From positions 1 to 53,422 of the forward strand of contig MFEF01000003.1 in NCBI GenBank assembly GCA_001777515.1: a stretch of DNA of 53,422 bases, in the 5' to 3' direction. Positions 10,348-19,582 of this stretch are shown one piece after another. Positions within the stretch are counted from its first letter, which is position 1. The number at the start of each line of letters is the position of its first letter. The stretch comes from Candidatus Doudnabacteria bacterium RIFCSPHIGHO2_01_48_18. GTDB taxonomy: Bacteria; Patescibacteriota; Doudnabacteria; UBA920; 2-01-FULL-46-14. The translations under genes were made by a program, and so were the position numbers. A model generated the notes under the pieces. The model had not been told where the DNA came from, made no database searches, and was given only the letters and a program-made list of their open reading frames with translations.

Positions 10348-11355
10348 TTATCCCAACTTATTCACAATATTATTAAGTTCTTCGTCAGAGAAAAATTCGA
10401 TAGTAATCCGGCCAGCGCCTTTCGCGCCTTTGCTGACCTCGACCCTGGTGCCAAGCTTGCCGCGGAGCACGTTTTCCAGCGAAGTCAGAAACGGATCGGG
10501 CGTGAACATCTCGCGAACTTTGATCTTGCGGCGGGCGATTTCACGCACCTTAGCCTCGATGTCTCTCACCTTCATGCCTTCCCGAACAATGACCTTGTAC
10601 ATCTCTAGCATCTCTTCCTTGTCACGCAAAGTCAAAAGCGGCCGGGCTTGTCCTTCCGCGATTTTTTCTTCGATCAACGCACGCTGCACCTCAACTGGGA
10701 GATTTAAAAGCCGCAGCAGGTTTGACACTGTGGAATGGTTTTTACCGACCTTGGCCGCGATATCGATAATCTTGAGGCCGAATTCCTCCTGCAAACGCTG
10801 GTAAGCCCTGGCCTCTTCGATCGGATTGAGGTTGGCGCGCTGCACGTTCTCGATCAACGCGATCTCCAGCTTTTGCTCACCCCCGAGCTTTGGGGACAGC
10901 AAAACCGGAATCTTGGTCAGACCAGCGAGTTTTGATGCGCGAAAACGGCGCTCCCCTACAAGTATTTCGTATTTGCCATCCGTGCGCTCCGTCACCACAA
11001 GCGGCTGAATCACGCCGTGGACCTTGATAGACTCCGCGAGTTCTTGCAGTTTCTGCTCGTCGAAAATCCGCCGCGGCTGAAATTCATTTGGCACAATGTC
11101 GTCCACAGAAATCTCCCGCATCTGCTTGCCGTCAAGCGGGGAACGAAACTTGGCCTGCGGGTCTGATTCTACTGTCGGATGCCTTATGAGTCCTGACTTG
11201 TCAACTTTCAGGCCCTCTTCCTGGATCCGCTCCAGGTCAGCGGCAACCTCCTGGGTCATGTCCTGATCAAGCGCGCCAAATTTGTCGAACTCACCTTTCA
11301 GGTCAGAGCCGGACAGGTCTTCAAAATTTCCTAGTTTAAAAACATCATCACCCAT
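10348..11355 (-). CDS. parB: ParB/RepB/Spo0J family partition protein
   Basis: QPRRIFDEQKLQELAESIKVHGVIQPLVV, YEILVGERRFRASKLAG, ALIENVQRANLNPIEEARAYQ. Confidence 0.95.
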   Translation of the reverse strand: MGDDVFKLGNFEDLSGSDLKGEFDKFGALDQDMTQEVAADLERIQEEGLKVDKSGLIRHPTVESDPQAKFRSPLDGKQMREISVDDIVPNEFQPRRIFDEQKLQELAESIKVHGVIQPLVVTERTDGKYEILVGERRFRASKLAGLTKIPVLLSPKLGGEQKLEIALIENVQRANLNPIEEARAYQRLQEEFGLKIIDIAAKVGKNHSTVSNLLRLLNLPVEVQRALIEEKIAEGQARPLLTLRDKEEMLEMYKVIVREGMKVRDIEAKVREIARRKIKVREMFTPDPFLTSLENVLRGKLGTRVEVSKGAKGAGRITIEFFSDEELNNIVNKLG

Positions 11356-11433
11356 GAAGGAAATTTATCAAAATTAACGTAAAAGGGCAAAATTTCCAAT
11401 TTCAACCGCTCAGTCACGCTAAGCTGTCGCAAC

Positions 11434-11484
11434 AAAAAAGGGAATAGACGTTCGTCCTTGCGGATTACTTATCTATTCCCTTTT
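11434..11484. terminator. Terminator hairpin
   Basis: AAAAGGGAATAGA...TCTATTCCCTTTT. Confidence 0.7.
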
Positions 11485-11524
11485 CCCTCCAAATGAATTT
11501 CCTCCTAGTTTAAAGCATCCTGGT

Positions 11525-12571
11525 TTAAAGCGGGAGTCGAAAATCCATAACTCCCATATCGTACCGGATGTAAGCTTCAGGGTCATTCCCTGTCCAGAGC
11601 TCGAAAATTTCCAGATACAGCTCAGTTGTACGGCCAATGATTTCCGGCGGAATCCTGACCGCGTGCCCCGCTGCCCTTTGTTCGTCGATTTTGGGTTTGA
11701 GTTTCGGAAACGGCCCATACTCGGTCACGACGGTTTTCAAAAAATCTCTCACGAACTGCTTGTCAAAACTCGGCTGCGGCTTCTCTGCAGCCAAGTACTC
11801 GTCATAAGTCGCTGCCGGCCAGAAACGTGACGAATCGGGAGTGCCCCGCTCGTCAGCATAGCGCATCTTACGATTCCGATCGAGCCCGAATTCCGCCTTG
11901 GTATCCACGAAAATTATTCCTCGTGGCAGGCCATGGGCTGCGCAGCGGTTATAAAGCTCGAGTGTTAACTGCTTGATGCCGAACTGCCGCTCTGCATCTT
12001 CTGCGTCCATGTGTTCGTCGTGATCATCTTCAGATTTGGTGCTTGGGGTAAACGCCGGTTCAGGAAGCTTGGAGCCGTCAATCAAACCGGGCGGCAGCTT
12101 TATGCCGCAGACTTCGCCAGTTTTCTGGTACGGTTCTACGGCCGAACCCGTGAGATAGCCGCGGGCAATCCCCTCTACCTTGAGCATCTTCAAGTTCATG
12201 ACAATCGAGGCCCGGGCTTGCAGCTCGGTATTACCGCGAAAATGCGGCGGTAGATATCTGTCGATTTCAGGTCCAACTGCGATCAGGTCATGATCATGAT
12301 CTGCCATGATCGTAGTAACGGCAAAATGGTTCATCGCATTTAGCACATAGCCTTTGCAGGGAAACAGCGATGACGTAACTATGTCGAACGCACTCAAGCG
12401 GTCTGTTACAACCACCATACGCATGTTTGACTGGTTAGGAAGCAAATAACTGTCGCGTGCTTTGCCTTGCGGCAATCTCTGCAATCCTCCTGCAACCAGG
12501 TGAGTGCTGAGTGTGGTTTCGGCCACGCCAGCAGGAATCTTAGGAACTTTGTCTTCAATCATTGCCATCAT
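11525..12571 (-). CDS. purC: Phosphoribosylaminoimidazole-succinocarboxamide synthase
   Basis: GKARDSYLLP, VVVTDRLSAFDI, VEGIARGYLTGSA, FVDTKAEFGLD. Confidence 0.93.
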   Translation of the reverse strand: MMAMIEDKVPKIPAGVAETTLSTHLVAGGLQRLPQGKARDSYLLPNQSNMRMVVVTDRLSAFDIVTSSLFPCKGYVLNAMNHFAVTTIMADHDHDLIAVGPEIDRYLPPHFRGNTELQARASIVMNLKMLKVEGIARGYLTGSAVEPYQKTGEVCGIKLPPGLIDGSKLPEPAFTPSTKSEDDHDEHMDAEDAERQFGIKQLTLELYNRCAAHGLPRGIIFVDTKAEFGLDRNRKMRYADERGTPDSSRFWPAATYDEYLAAEKPQPSFDKQFVRDFLKTVVTEYGPFPKLKPKIDEQRAAGHAVRIPPEIIGRTTELYLEIFELWTGNDPEAYIRYDMGVMDFRLPL

Positions 12572-12577
12572 TGCCTC

Positions 12578-13147
12578 CTAGTCTTCTGGAATCGGCGCGG
12601 CAGCGGCCAATGCCCGGGGTTGTTGCTCATCCAGCGTGCCGCGAACATCGAACTGCGGCTGCTGCTTTGTCTTGAGAAATTCGTCTCTGAAATGCCCGAG
12701 CCTCACCAGTATCGAGCGATCTGACCTGGAGAGACTCTGACAGGCCAAAACGGCGGCATTCAAAAAGCCACGTTTTCCGTGACCAGGACACGACACAGCC
12801 ACGAAATCCGGTGTCGATAGCAGAGACGGAATATGCTCAGCCGTTTCAGGCACGCACATCACGACCGTTCCCTCCATGAAAGGCGTCGCGTAGGCAAAAT
12901 ACGACGCCGCGGCGCGGCCGATCATGGGGAAAAGCCCGGCGCAGGTTATGACGATCTCGACCTCGAGATTTCGGAGTTTTTCACAAAATTCCGCATTCTC
13001 GATCGGATTTTTTTCAGCCGATCCACGTATGAGGATCCATCGATGCTTGCCGAGCACCTTGTCGAGCATGTCGTAGACGAACTCAGCATTCATCCACTTC
13101 TCATCGTCCTTGCTAGCGACCATTAGAGCCACTAAAATTTGACTCAT
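12578..13147 (-). CDS. Divergent PurE-like (AIR carboxylase family) protein
   Basis: PurE-like core (PSLLSTPDFVAVSCPGHGKRGFLNAAVLACQ) next to purC. Confidence 0.7.
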   Translation of the reverse strand: MSQILVALMVASKDDEKWMNAEFVYDMLDKVLGKHRWILIRGSAEKNPIENAEFCEKLRNLEVEIVITCAGLFPMIGRAAASYFAYATPFMEGTVVMCVPETAEHIPSLLSTPDFVAVSCPGHGKRGFLNAAVLACQSLSRSDRSILVRLGHFRDEFLKTKQQPQFDVRGTLDEQQPRALAAAAPIPED

Positions 13148-13189
13148 CCTTTCTCTCCTTTCATCCAGTCGGTTGACTATAGTTTGGGT

Positions 13190-13315
13190 TTACTGTCCAT
13201 CGCTGTTTGCCAATTGATAAACGATACGCCTGATTTCAGTATAACCGCGATCTCCACATTTCTGAGTCTCATCCCAAATTTTTCCCATTCTCTCTCTGGT
13301 ATACCGTGGAATCAT
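13190..13315 (-). pseudogene. purB 5' remnant (adenylosuccinate lyase N-terminus only)
   Basis: MIPRYTRERMGKIWDETQK matches the conserved PurB N-terminus, then diverges and stops after 41 codons; purine-rich RBS upstream. Confidence 0.6.
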
Positions 13316-13656
13316 TTCTTTCCCCCTTCTTTCCGTATCTAGAATTGCCGTGAAAACAACGCAAACCCACCATGAGTTTGATTGATTATGATAGCAAAAA
13401 GACGGCCGCTGGGAAAATCCCGGCGGCCGTGTCCTAAATTCGCAAAAAGGATCTGCGTAAAACTCGTCTCTGTCCTCTTCTGGCAGAGTCATCAGAATAA
13501 ACAAATCAATAGGTAATTTTTTACGCCCCATGTGTCCTCCTAGTTTTTCATCCCGACTAGAATATGCACCCCCCTGTCGCTGCCAATAACATACCACACT
13601 TGACCCGGACCGCAAATTTTGATAAACCAAAGGAATGAAAGTTAGAGGAGGCTGCT

Positions 13657-14028
13657 ATGGTCAGAGATATTTTGGTGATTGCAGGATTTCCTGCGCTCGT
13701 TTACAAAGGCGTAGAAACCGGATCGAACTTTCCACGGCTCGAAAATTCCGAACAGTTTTTTTGGACGGTGATTCTGGCCTTCTGTGCTGGACTGTGGCTT
13801 GCGATGCTTTCTCCATCGATGGCCTATAAAGCGACGCGGTTCTTCGAAAAAGGATGTTACTTTCCTGTGCTGTTCATCGCCACACTGCTCGTCCCCAAGC
13901 TGGGTATCGTGGCAGGCGGGGCGATGTCATTGGCTGGCTGGCTGTTCTTCTTCATTGCCGCGAAAGGGCTGATGACATTCCTGGATGGAATGGAATACGC
14001 CAAAAATAACCCGGGGTCGAGGCGCTAG
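13657..14028 (+). CDS. Small membrane protein, hypothetical
   Basis: 123-aa ORF with several hydrophobic segments; RBS gaggagg upstream. Confidence 0.65.
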   Translation: MVRDILVIAGFPALVYKGVETGSNFPRLENSEQFFWTVILAFCAGLWLAMLSPSMAYKATRFFEKGCYFPVLFIATLLVPKLGIVAGGAMSLAGWLFFFIAAKGLMTFLDGMEYAKNNPGSRR

Positions 14029-14045
14029 ACATGCGCCATAATATC

Positions 14046-14086
14046 AGAGTCTCGCTGGCTTCACGCTCGCGAGACTCGTCCTTTTT
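14046..14086 (+). terminator. Terminator hairpin
   Basis: GAGTCTCGC...GCGAGACTC followed by T-rich run. Confidence 0.6.
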
Positions 14087-14101
14087 ATATATACTTGGTT
14101 T

Positions 14102-14803
14102 ATGCGTTCCGCCTCGAAATCACAACTAAATAAAAGGCAGCGCTATTTACAAGTTGCTCTAAATAGTACTCTTGATGATGCTCAAAACATTATTGAGCAG
14201 CTGCCATTGTCGGACCGCATTATTGTCGAGGCTGGCACGCCCCTCATCAAGCGTTATGGCGCGGAGGCTATTCGAAAAATCAGCTATTGGTACACCGGGC
14301 GTCTTGCACAGGCAGGCGAAAAGATTTTCCCGTATATTGTGGCAGACCTCAAGACGATGGACCGCGGGAGTACCGAGGTCGAGATAGCCGCGCAGGGTGG
14401 CGCTTCAGCTGCCATAGCCCTTGGCAGCGCCCCGATTGAAACGATAAATTCGTTCATTGAGAACTGTGAAAAGCTTGGCGTTGACGCGATGATTGACATG
14501 ATGAACGTGGAATACCCGATTAATGTTTTGGGCAAGCTCAAAAAACTGCCGCCTGTGGTGATCCTGCATCGCGGCGCAGACGAGGAAGAGTTCAACAAAG
14601 AAAAACAAATCCCCTTGCACGAGATTCGTCGTATCAAGGGGGCTTATGACATCATGATTTCTATTGCCGGCGGCGACACGATCCGTGAGGTACAACGGTC
14701 AATCTTCAACGACGCAGACATTGTCGTTGTTTGGAAAACAGTGTTTCAGAGCACTGATGAAACCGTCGGCCTGATCGAAGATTTTCTCAAGCAAATCAAA
14801 TAG
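14102..14803 (+). CDS. OMP decarboxylase/3-hexulose-6-phosphate synthase superfamily protein
   Basis: VEAGTPLIKRYG, YIVADLKTMDRG, EVEIAAQGGASAAIALG motifs of the HPS/KGPDC family. Confidence 0.8.
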   Translation: MRSASKSQLNKRQRYLQVALNSTLDDAQNIIEQLPLSDRIIVEAGTPLIKRYGAEAIRKISYWYTGRLAQAGEKIFPYIVADLKTMDRGSTEVEIAAQGGASAAIALGSAPIETINSFIENCEKLGVDAMIDMMNVEYPINVLGKLKKLPPVVILHRGADEEEFNKEKQIPLHEIRRIKGAYDIMISIAGGDTIREVQRSIFNDADIVVVWKTVFQSTDETVGLIEDFLKQIK

Positions 14804-14804
14804 C

Positions 14805-15722
14805 TTATTTCTTGCCTTTCATGTATTCGGTCAAAGATTTGACCCCTTCCATGAACTCGATCGGCAGAGCAAAGATCACAGTTTTTGACGGATCAGGGTT
14901 GATCCGCTCGATCGTTTGCAGGGTGCGCATAGAAAGGCCGCCAGGAACTTGGCTAAGTCTTTCTGCAGCCTGCGCCAGTCTCTCTGCGGCAGCGAATTCA
15001 CCTTCCGCGCGGATAATAGTAGCGCGGCGTTCTCGCTCTGATTCGGCCTGCTTGGCCATAATGCGCTTCATGTCCGCTGGCAGCTCGATATCCTGAATCT
15101 TTATGTCAGTAATGTTTATTCCCCAGACCTTTGTGGCTTCGTCCACGATTTTTTTGATTGCTTCGGAAATATGCTCTCTTTCTGACAACAGCGGATCAAG
15201 CTCAATACCGCCGATCACGTCTCTGAGCGCAGCCTGCGCGTACTGCGAAACCGCGAGTGTATAATCTTTGATGTTGAGAATCGCATGCTCCGCCGATTCC
15301 ACCTGAAAATACACCACGGCGTTGATACCAACCGGCACGTTATCTTTGGTGATGACCTCTTGCTGCGGAATATCGACTGTGGTAATACGCAGATCAACCT
15401 TTTGCATTTGCTGGATACCCATAAAAATCCAAGTTAGACCGGGACTGCGGGTGCTGGTGTATTTACCAAGGGTCAATACGACGCCGCGCTCGTACTGATC
15501 GACGATACGCAGTCCCCCTAGCCCCAAAACTAAAATCAAAAGAATGACTATCGCCCCAAAGCTCAACCCCCCAGGCAACAGTCCTGTTTGTGAAATTATA
15601 GTGCCGGCAACGAACAAAAAAATGAGCGTACTAACCAGCGAGGCGACAGGATTTTTTTGATTTCCCATATTGTTAAAATTAAAATTTGATTGATCAAACC
15701 TCATGGATGCAGTATAGCACAA
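14805..15722 (-). CDS. SPFH/stomatin (slipin) family membrane protein
   Basis: RIVDQYERGVVLTLGKY, VDIPQQEVITKDNVPVGINAVVYFQV, SERERRATIIRAEGE. Confidence 0.9.
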   Translation of the reverse strand: MCYTASMRFDQSNFNFNNMGNQKNPVASLVSTLIFLFVAGTIISQTGLLPGGLSFGAIVILLILVLGLGGLRIVDQYERGVVLTLGKYTSTRSPGLTWIFMGIQQMQKVDLRITTVDIPQQEVITKDNVPVGINAVVYFQVESAEHAILNIKDYTLAVSQYAQAALRDVIGGIELDPLLSEREHISEAIKKIVDEATKVWGINITDIKIQDIELPADMKRIMAKQAESERERRATIIRAEGEFAAAERLAQAAERLSQVPGGLSMRTLQTIERINPDPSKTVIFALPIEFMEGVKSLTEYMKGKK

Positions 15723-15821
15723 AAACAGCCGTAAAGCTGTTTTTTGGTGCAGTATTCTTAAAATGGTTCAAACGCATTTCAAGTTTTTCTTTGACGGCAA
15801 ATTCTTTGAAAATTATATCAG

Positions 15822-16406
15822 CTACCATCCGCCACAAGTGCCAACCCCCACACAATATCCACGGCTCGAATCTTGACACCCATTATTATTGTTATAATAA
15901 CTTCCGTCTAGATCAGACTGAAGAACTTGGTGATCGGTTTCCAAAAAGATAGCCAAACGATAACTTTGCCCATTGCTGCAGCCGGTAGGATAGCCTGGAT
16001 AGTAAGATACATCACTTGCAAATGGGTCAGAGGTTTTACGAAGCGGATCCTGCGGCACCTTTGAAATAACGGGAGTATAGTTAGAAACGGTAAAGCCGCA
16101 TTGTGTACCCGTTTCTAAACATTGGGAAAAATATGCCCAATGTCCGGACCACATAATATGCCCTGGACTTTGCGGATAGCGACCTTGCGAATCATAAAAA
16201 AGTTCCAGCGCAAGTTGTATTTGTTTGAAATCAGCGATTCGCTTGGCATCCCGTGCTTTGGCCCGCGCCGAGTTCAAACTCACCAAAACCACGCTGGCCA
16301 AAAGGCCAATGATAGAAATAACCACGAGGAGTTCGATCAATGTGAAGCCGCTGTATTTCCTCCTCCTTGTGGGGAGGATTAAGGGAGATGTTAAATTGTT
16401 CATCAA
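15822..16406 (-). CDS. Type IV prepilin-like protein
   Basis: GFTLIELLVVISIIGLLASVVLVSLNSARAKARDAKR prepilin N-terminus. Confidence 0.92.
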   Translation of the reverse strand: MMNNLTSPLILPTRRRKYSGFTLIELLVVISIIGLLASVVLVSLNSARAKARDAKRIADFKQIQLALELFYDSQGRYPQSPGHIMWSGHWAYFSQCLETGTQCGFTVSNYTPVISKVPQDPLRKTSDPFASDVSYYPGYPTGCSNGQSYRLAIFLETDHQVLQSDLDGSYYNNNNGCQDSSRGYCVGVGTCGGW

Positions 16407-16645
16407 TCTTTTCTAATTACGGCTACGGCACCCTTATTGCTAGAACTAGTTCGAAAAATAATTCCTTAATACTTTGAATTACGAAGCTCCCTCCACGTTT
16501 ATCCTAGCATGCTGTCTGAATTTTGGATAGCATTAGGTCATGCCTTTATTACTGCCGTCAAATCTTGACGGCATGAGTAAGTGTACGAAATTCCCAAGGA
16601 ATTGACTGGTTTCGTAATTCAAAGTTATACTGTAAAAATGGAAAT

Positions 16646-17221
16646 ATGAAACAAAAAGGCTTCACAATTATAGAACTTTTGGTTGTCATAAGCGTGATTA
16701 GTCTGGTTGCTTCAGTAATTATGACAACTCTATCTACGGCGCGTGCAAAGGGCCGCGACGCAAGACGAATAGCCGATCTGCGGCAAATTGTAAATGCACT
16801 GAATTTATACTATCAAAATAACGGAGTTTATCCTCCCGTGACTGCGCCAATTGGACCAGGGGGCTGGGAAACTTCGCTTGGCAATTTCTTGCCAAGTCTC
16901 GTGGCTGGCCAATTTATTTCATCAAAACCCGCGGATCCGATTAACCAGGTAATTGCTGGTTTTAATTTGTTTGTGCAGCAGGGTAATTATTACTACGCCT
17001 ATTACAATTATCCTGCTACATCAGCGCCAAACTATGGGTGTTCTTTTAACAAACCATTTTCAGTTATTGCAATCAAAGAATTTGAAGGTGGGCCGAAACC
17101 CGAATATTCTAAAGCGCAATGCGGCACGATTCCTGTTGGGGGATGCCCAATGGGAGGAATCGCGACTGTATGCCGTGATTGGTCCACTGAATTTAACTAT
17201 TCAGTAATGCTTGTTCCGTAA
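16646..17221 (+). CDS. Type IV prepilin-like protein
   Basis: GFTIIELLVVISVISLVASVIMTTLSTARAKGRDARR; promoter-like TTGACT-N18-TATACT upstream. Confidence 0.92.
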   Translation: MKQKGFTIIELLVVISVISLVASVIMTTLSTARAKGRDARRIADLRQIVNALNLYYQNNGVYPPVTAPIGPGGWETSLGNFLPSLVAGQFISSKPADPINQVIAGFNLFVQQGNYYYAYYNYPATSAPNYGCSFNKPFSVIAIKEFEGGPKPEYSKAQCGTIPVGGCPMGGIATVCRDWSTEFNYSVMLVP

Positions 17222-17331
17222 AAAACCCACACCGAGCATATAAAGAGACCATTCTCATACCTGCTCCAGTCGCAGGAGGAACACCGTACTTGTCAAAATA
17301 AAGCATGACCGCCTTCGTAATTGTAGTTTTA

Positions 17332-17880
17332 TTATTGCGCTCCGCCTGCGGAGATACAAAAATTATGAGTGGGGTAGCGAGCGTTACAGCCGGGGTCTGC
17401 CAGCGGAGTGGCAGTTTCCAGAAGCGCAGAAAGCACATAAGCGCAAGCTGCCGCGCCGCACGTGATACCAAATTCCGTCTCGCTTTGCACGGGCTCGTAG
17501 AGATACATATATGGCCTGATGTTTCGAGGATCCCAGGGGGCGGCGGCAAGGAACTGCGGTGAAACGAGTTTGAACCCGCCTGCTGCCCAAAAATCGCCTG
17601 GTCCAGGTGTTGTGTCGCTTCCAGGCGAGCATCCTGGCAGCACATCTGCGCTTGCACCGGCTGAGGTATCGCAAGAGACTGCGTCAGGAGGGTAAGCGCT
17701 ATTTTGATCGAAATAAAACTCCAGCGCTGTGGAGAGTTGCCGCAAATCCCCAATGCGTTTCGCGTCCCTGGCTTTGGCTCTTGCGGAATTCAGACTTATC
17801 AAAATGACGCTGGCCAAAAGGCCAATGATAGAAATAACTACCAGAAGCTCAATAAGAGTGAAGCCCTTTTTATTTTTCAC
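17332..17880 (-). CDS. Type IV prepilin-like protein
   Basis: GFTLIELLVVISIIGLLASVILISLNSARAKARDAKR. Confidence 0.92.
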   Translation of the reverse strand: MKNKKGFTLIELLVVISIIGLLASVILISLNSARAKARDAKRIGDLRQLSTALEFYFDQNSAYPPDAVSCDTSAGASADVLPGCSPGSDTTPGPGDFWAAGGFKLVSPQFLAAAPWDPRNIRPYMYLYEPVQSETEFGITCGAAACAYVLSALLETATPLADPGCNARYPTHNFCISAGGAQ

Positions 17881-18067
17881 TAAATTTGCAGTAAAATCTT
17901 GCTTGATTTGTAATTTTTTGGTTTAAAGGGCATCAGCCTAACTATTTTTCCCTTTGCAATCCCGCACCAGCCAACTTTTGTTTCAAATTTGCGGTGAATG
18001 CCTGCTGATCATACCCCAAGACGTGCGAAGCGAGGCTGCTTCCTCTTGTTGCTTGCTATTTCCGAAA

Positions 18068-18151
18068 TGCCGCGGGAGGGAGTCGAACCCTCATGATCTT
18101 GCGACCGCGGGATTTTGAGTCCCGTGCGTCTGCCAGTTCCGCCACCGCGGC
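18068..18151 (-). tRNA. tRNA-Leu(CAA)
   Basis: GCCGCGG/CCGCGGC acceptor, CTCAAAA anticodon loop, long variable arm, T-arm GAGGGTTCGACTCCCTC; no encoded CCA. Confidence 0.93.
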
Positions 18152-18185
18152 GTAAGAAAAATTATACTTTATTTTCAGCTACTTT

Positions 18186-18809
18186 TCAATAACGAAAGTA
18201 ACGACTGAACAACTTTGAAATAATGTAAGCCGACCCAACGCCAACCGCGGCGCCGGCTAACACATCCGTGGGATAATGCGCGCCAAGGTAGACACGCGCG
18301 ATACTCAAAAAAGCAGCGCCGGCAAAAATAATAATTCCGTATTTTTTATCATAGAAATAAATCCAGCACCTTCCTGTCGGGGTATTGCACCCCGCAGGAA
18401 GGCTATATTGAGCCATTCATCCCCGCAGCAAGCTGCGGGGTATTCTGGAAGGTGCTGGATAAAAAGCGACGGCAACCGCAAAATAAAACGCCGTATGGCC
18501 TGACGGAAACGCTGGGGCTGACACGTTTACTAGTGCTTTTATTTCTTCCATGACCGAGCCTGGACGCGCACGCTTGTAAAACCACCTGATTCCTTCTACT
18601 AAGACAAACCTTGATAGGACTGCTGACAAAAATGCAGACCAAAACAAACGGCGTTTGCGAACCAGCATCACAACCAGAAGCCCTATTGCAGCGTAAACTC
18701 CGTAGTAGTCAGCATGGATAAAAATCTGATCCAAAAAATCCCAGCGCTTCGCAAAACCATTTACCAGGCCAAGGACATGATTATCAAAGCTGGCAAGATA
18801 CTCTTTCAT
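18186..18809 (-). pseudogene. PAP2 family phosphatase interrupted by a 98-bp element
   Basis: N-terminal half ends at SGHTAFYFAVAVAFY; C-terminal half resumes with YDKKYGIIIFAGAAFLSIARVYLGAHYPTDVLAG after the element. Confidence 0.9.
18362..18459. mobile_element. 98-bp MITE-like palindromic element, copy 1
   Basis: TCCAGCACCTTCC...GGAAGGTGCTGGA 13-bp TIRs, flanking TAAA duplication, identical to 28044-28141. Confidence 0.88.
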
Positions 18810-19582
18810 CCCCGCAAAAAAAATACTATTAATACAACCATGGCCAATATTATCCTATACCACGTAAAAACCGCGAACGATCGCTGAGAAATAAAGCGAA
18901 GCAGCAGCTTGATGGCAATCATGCCGAACACAGCTGAGCTTATAAATCCGGCGGCGAACGGCGCTGTTATTCTCTCAATATCTTGAAACACAACGAGACC
19001 CGCACCGAAAATGACCGGGCCAGATAGCAGAAAAGAAAATTTGGCCGCTTTTTCGCGTTTCAGGTGACTCACAAGCCCTGCGGTAATTGTCGCTCCTGAC
19101 CTCGAAACGCCGGGGATTAGAGCAATGGCCTGAGCAAACCCGATAAAGAGCGTGTTCTTCCAGTTTAGATCATGAATGTGAGCGTCTTTGCGACCCGATC
19201 TATCGGCGATAAAAAGCAGAACGCCAAAAACGGCGAGAGTTGCCACTGTCACGAGCGGATGCCGCAGCTTGTATTCGATCACGTCTGCAAAAAAGTACCC
19301 CAGCACGGCAGCAGGAACAGTGCCGAGCGCCAAAAACATCGCGAGTTTGCGGTCGCGATGCCCGGGAACAAAAATCGCTTTGGCGTACCTGAGGTAATCT
19401 TTGCCGAAAAAAATCAAAACCGCGAGGAGCGAGCCCCAATGTAAAGCAATATCAAACCCAATACCCTGATAATCCCAGCCAAAAAAATATGGAACGAGAA
19501 AAAGATGCGCTGACGAAGAAATCGGCAGAAACTCGGTCAGCCCTTGGATGATCCCGAGGACAATTGCTTGAAATATTTCCAT
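18806..19582 (-). CDS. uppP: Undecaprenyl-diphosphatase
   Basis: IVLGIIQGLTEFLPISSSAHL, IPGVSRSGATITAGL. Confidence 0.95.
   Translation of the reverse strand: MEIFQAIVLGIIQGLTEFLPISSSAHLFLVPYFFGWDYQGIGFDIALHWGSLLAVLIFFGKDYLRYAKAIFVPGHRDRKLAMFLALGTVPAAVLGYFFADVIEYKLRHPLVTVATLAVFGVLLFIADRSGRKDAHIHDLNWKNTLFIGFAQAIALIPGVSRSGATITAGLVSHLKREKAAKFSFLLSGPVIFGAGLVVFQDIERITAPFAAGFISSAVFGMIAIKLLLRFISQRSFAVFTWYRIILAMVVLIVFFLRG

Noticed and set aside
18362-18459. The 98-bp element as a simple terminator or REP hairpin
   Set aside because: It has terminal inverted repeats, a 4-bp target duplication, a gene-splitting position and a second identical copy, which fit a mobile element better.
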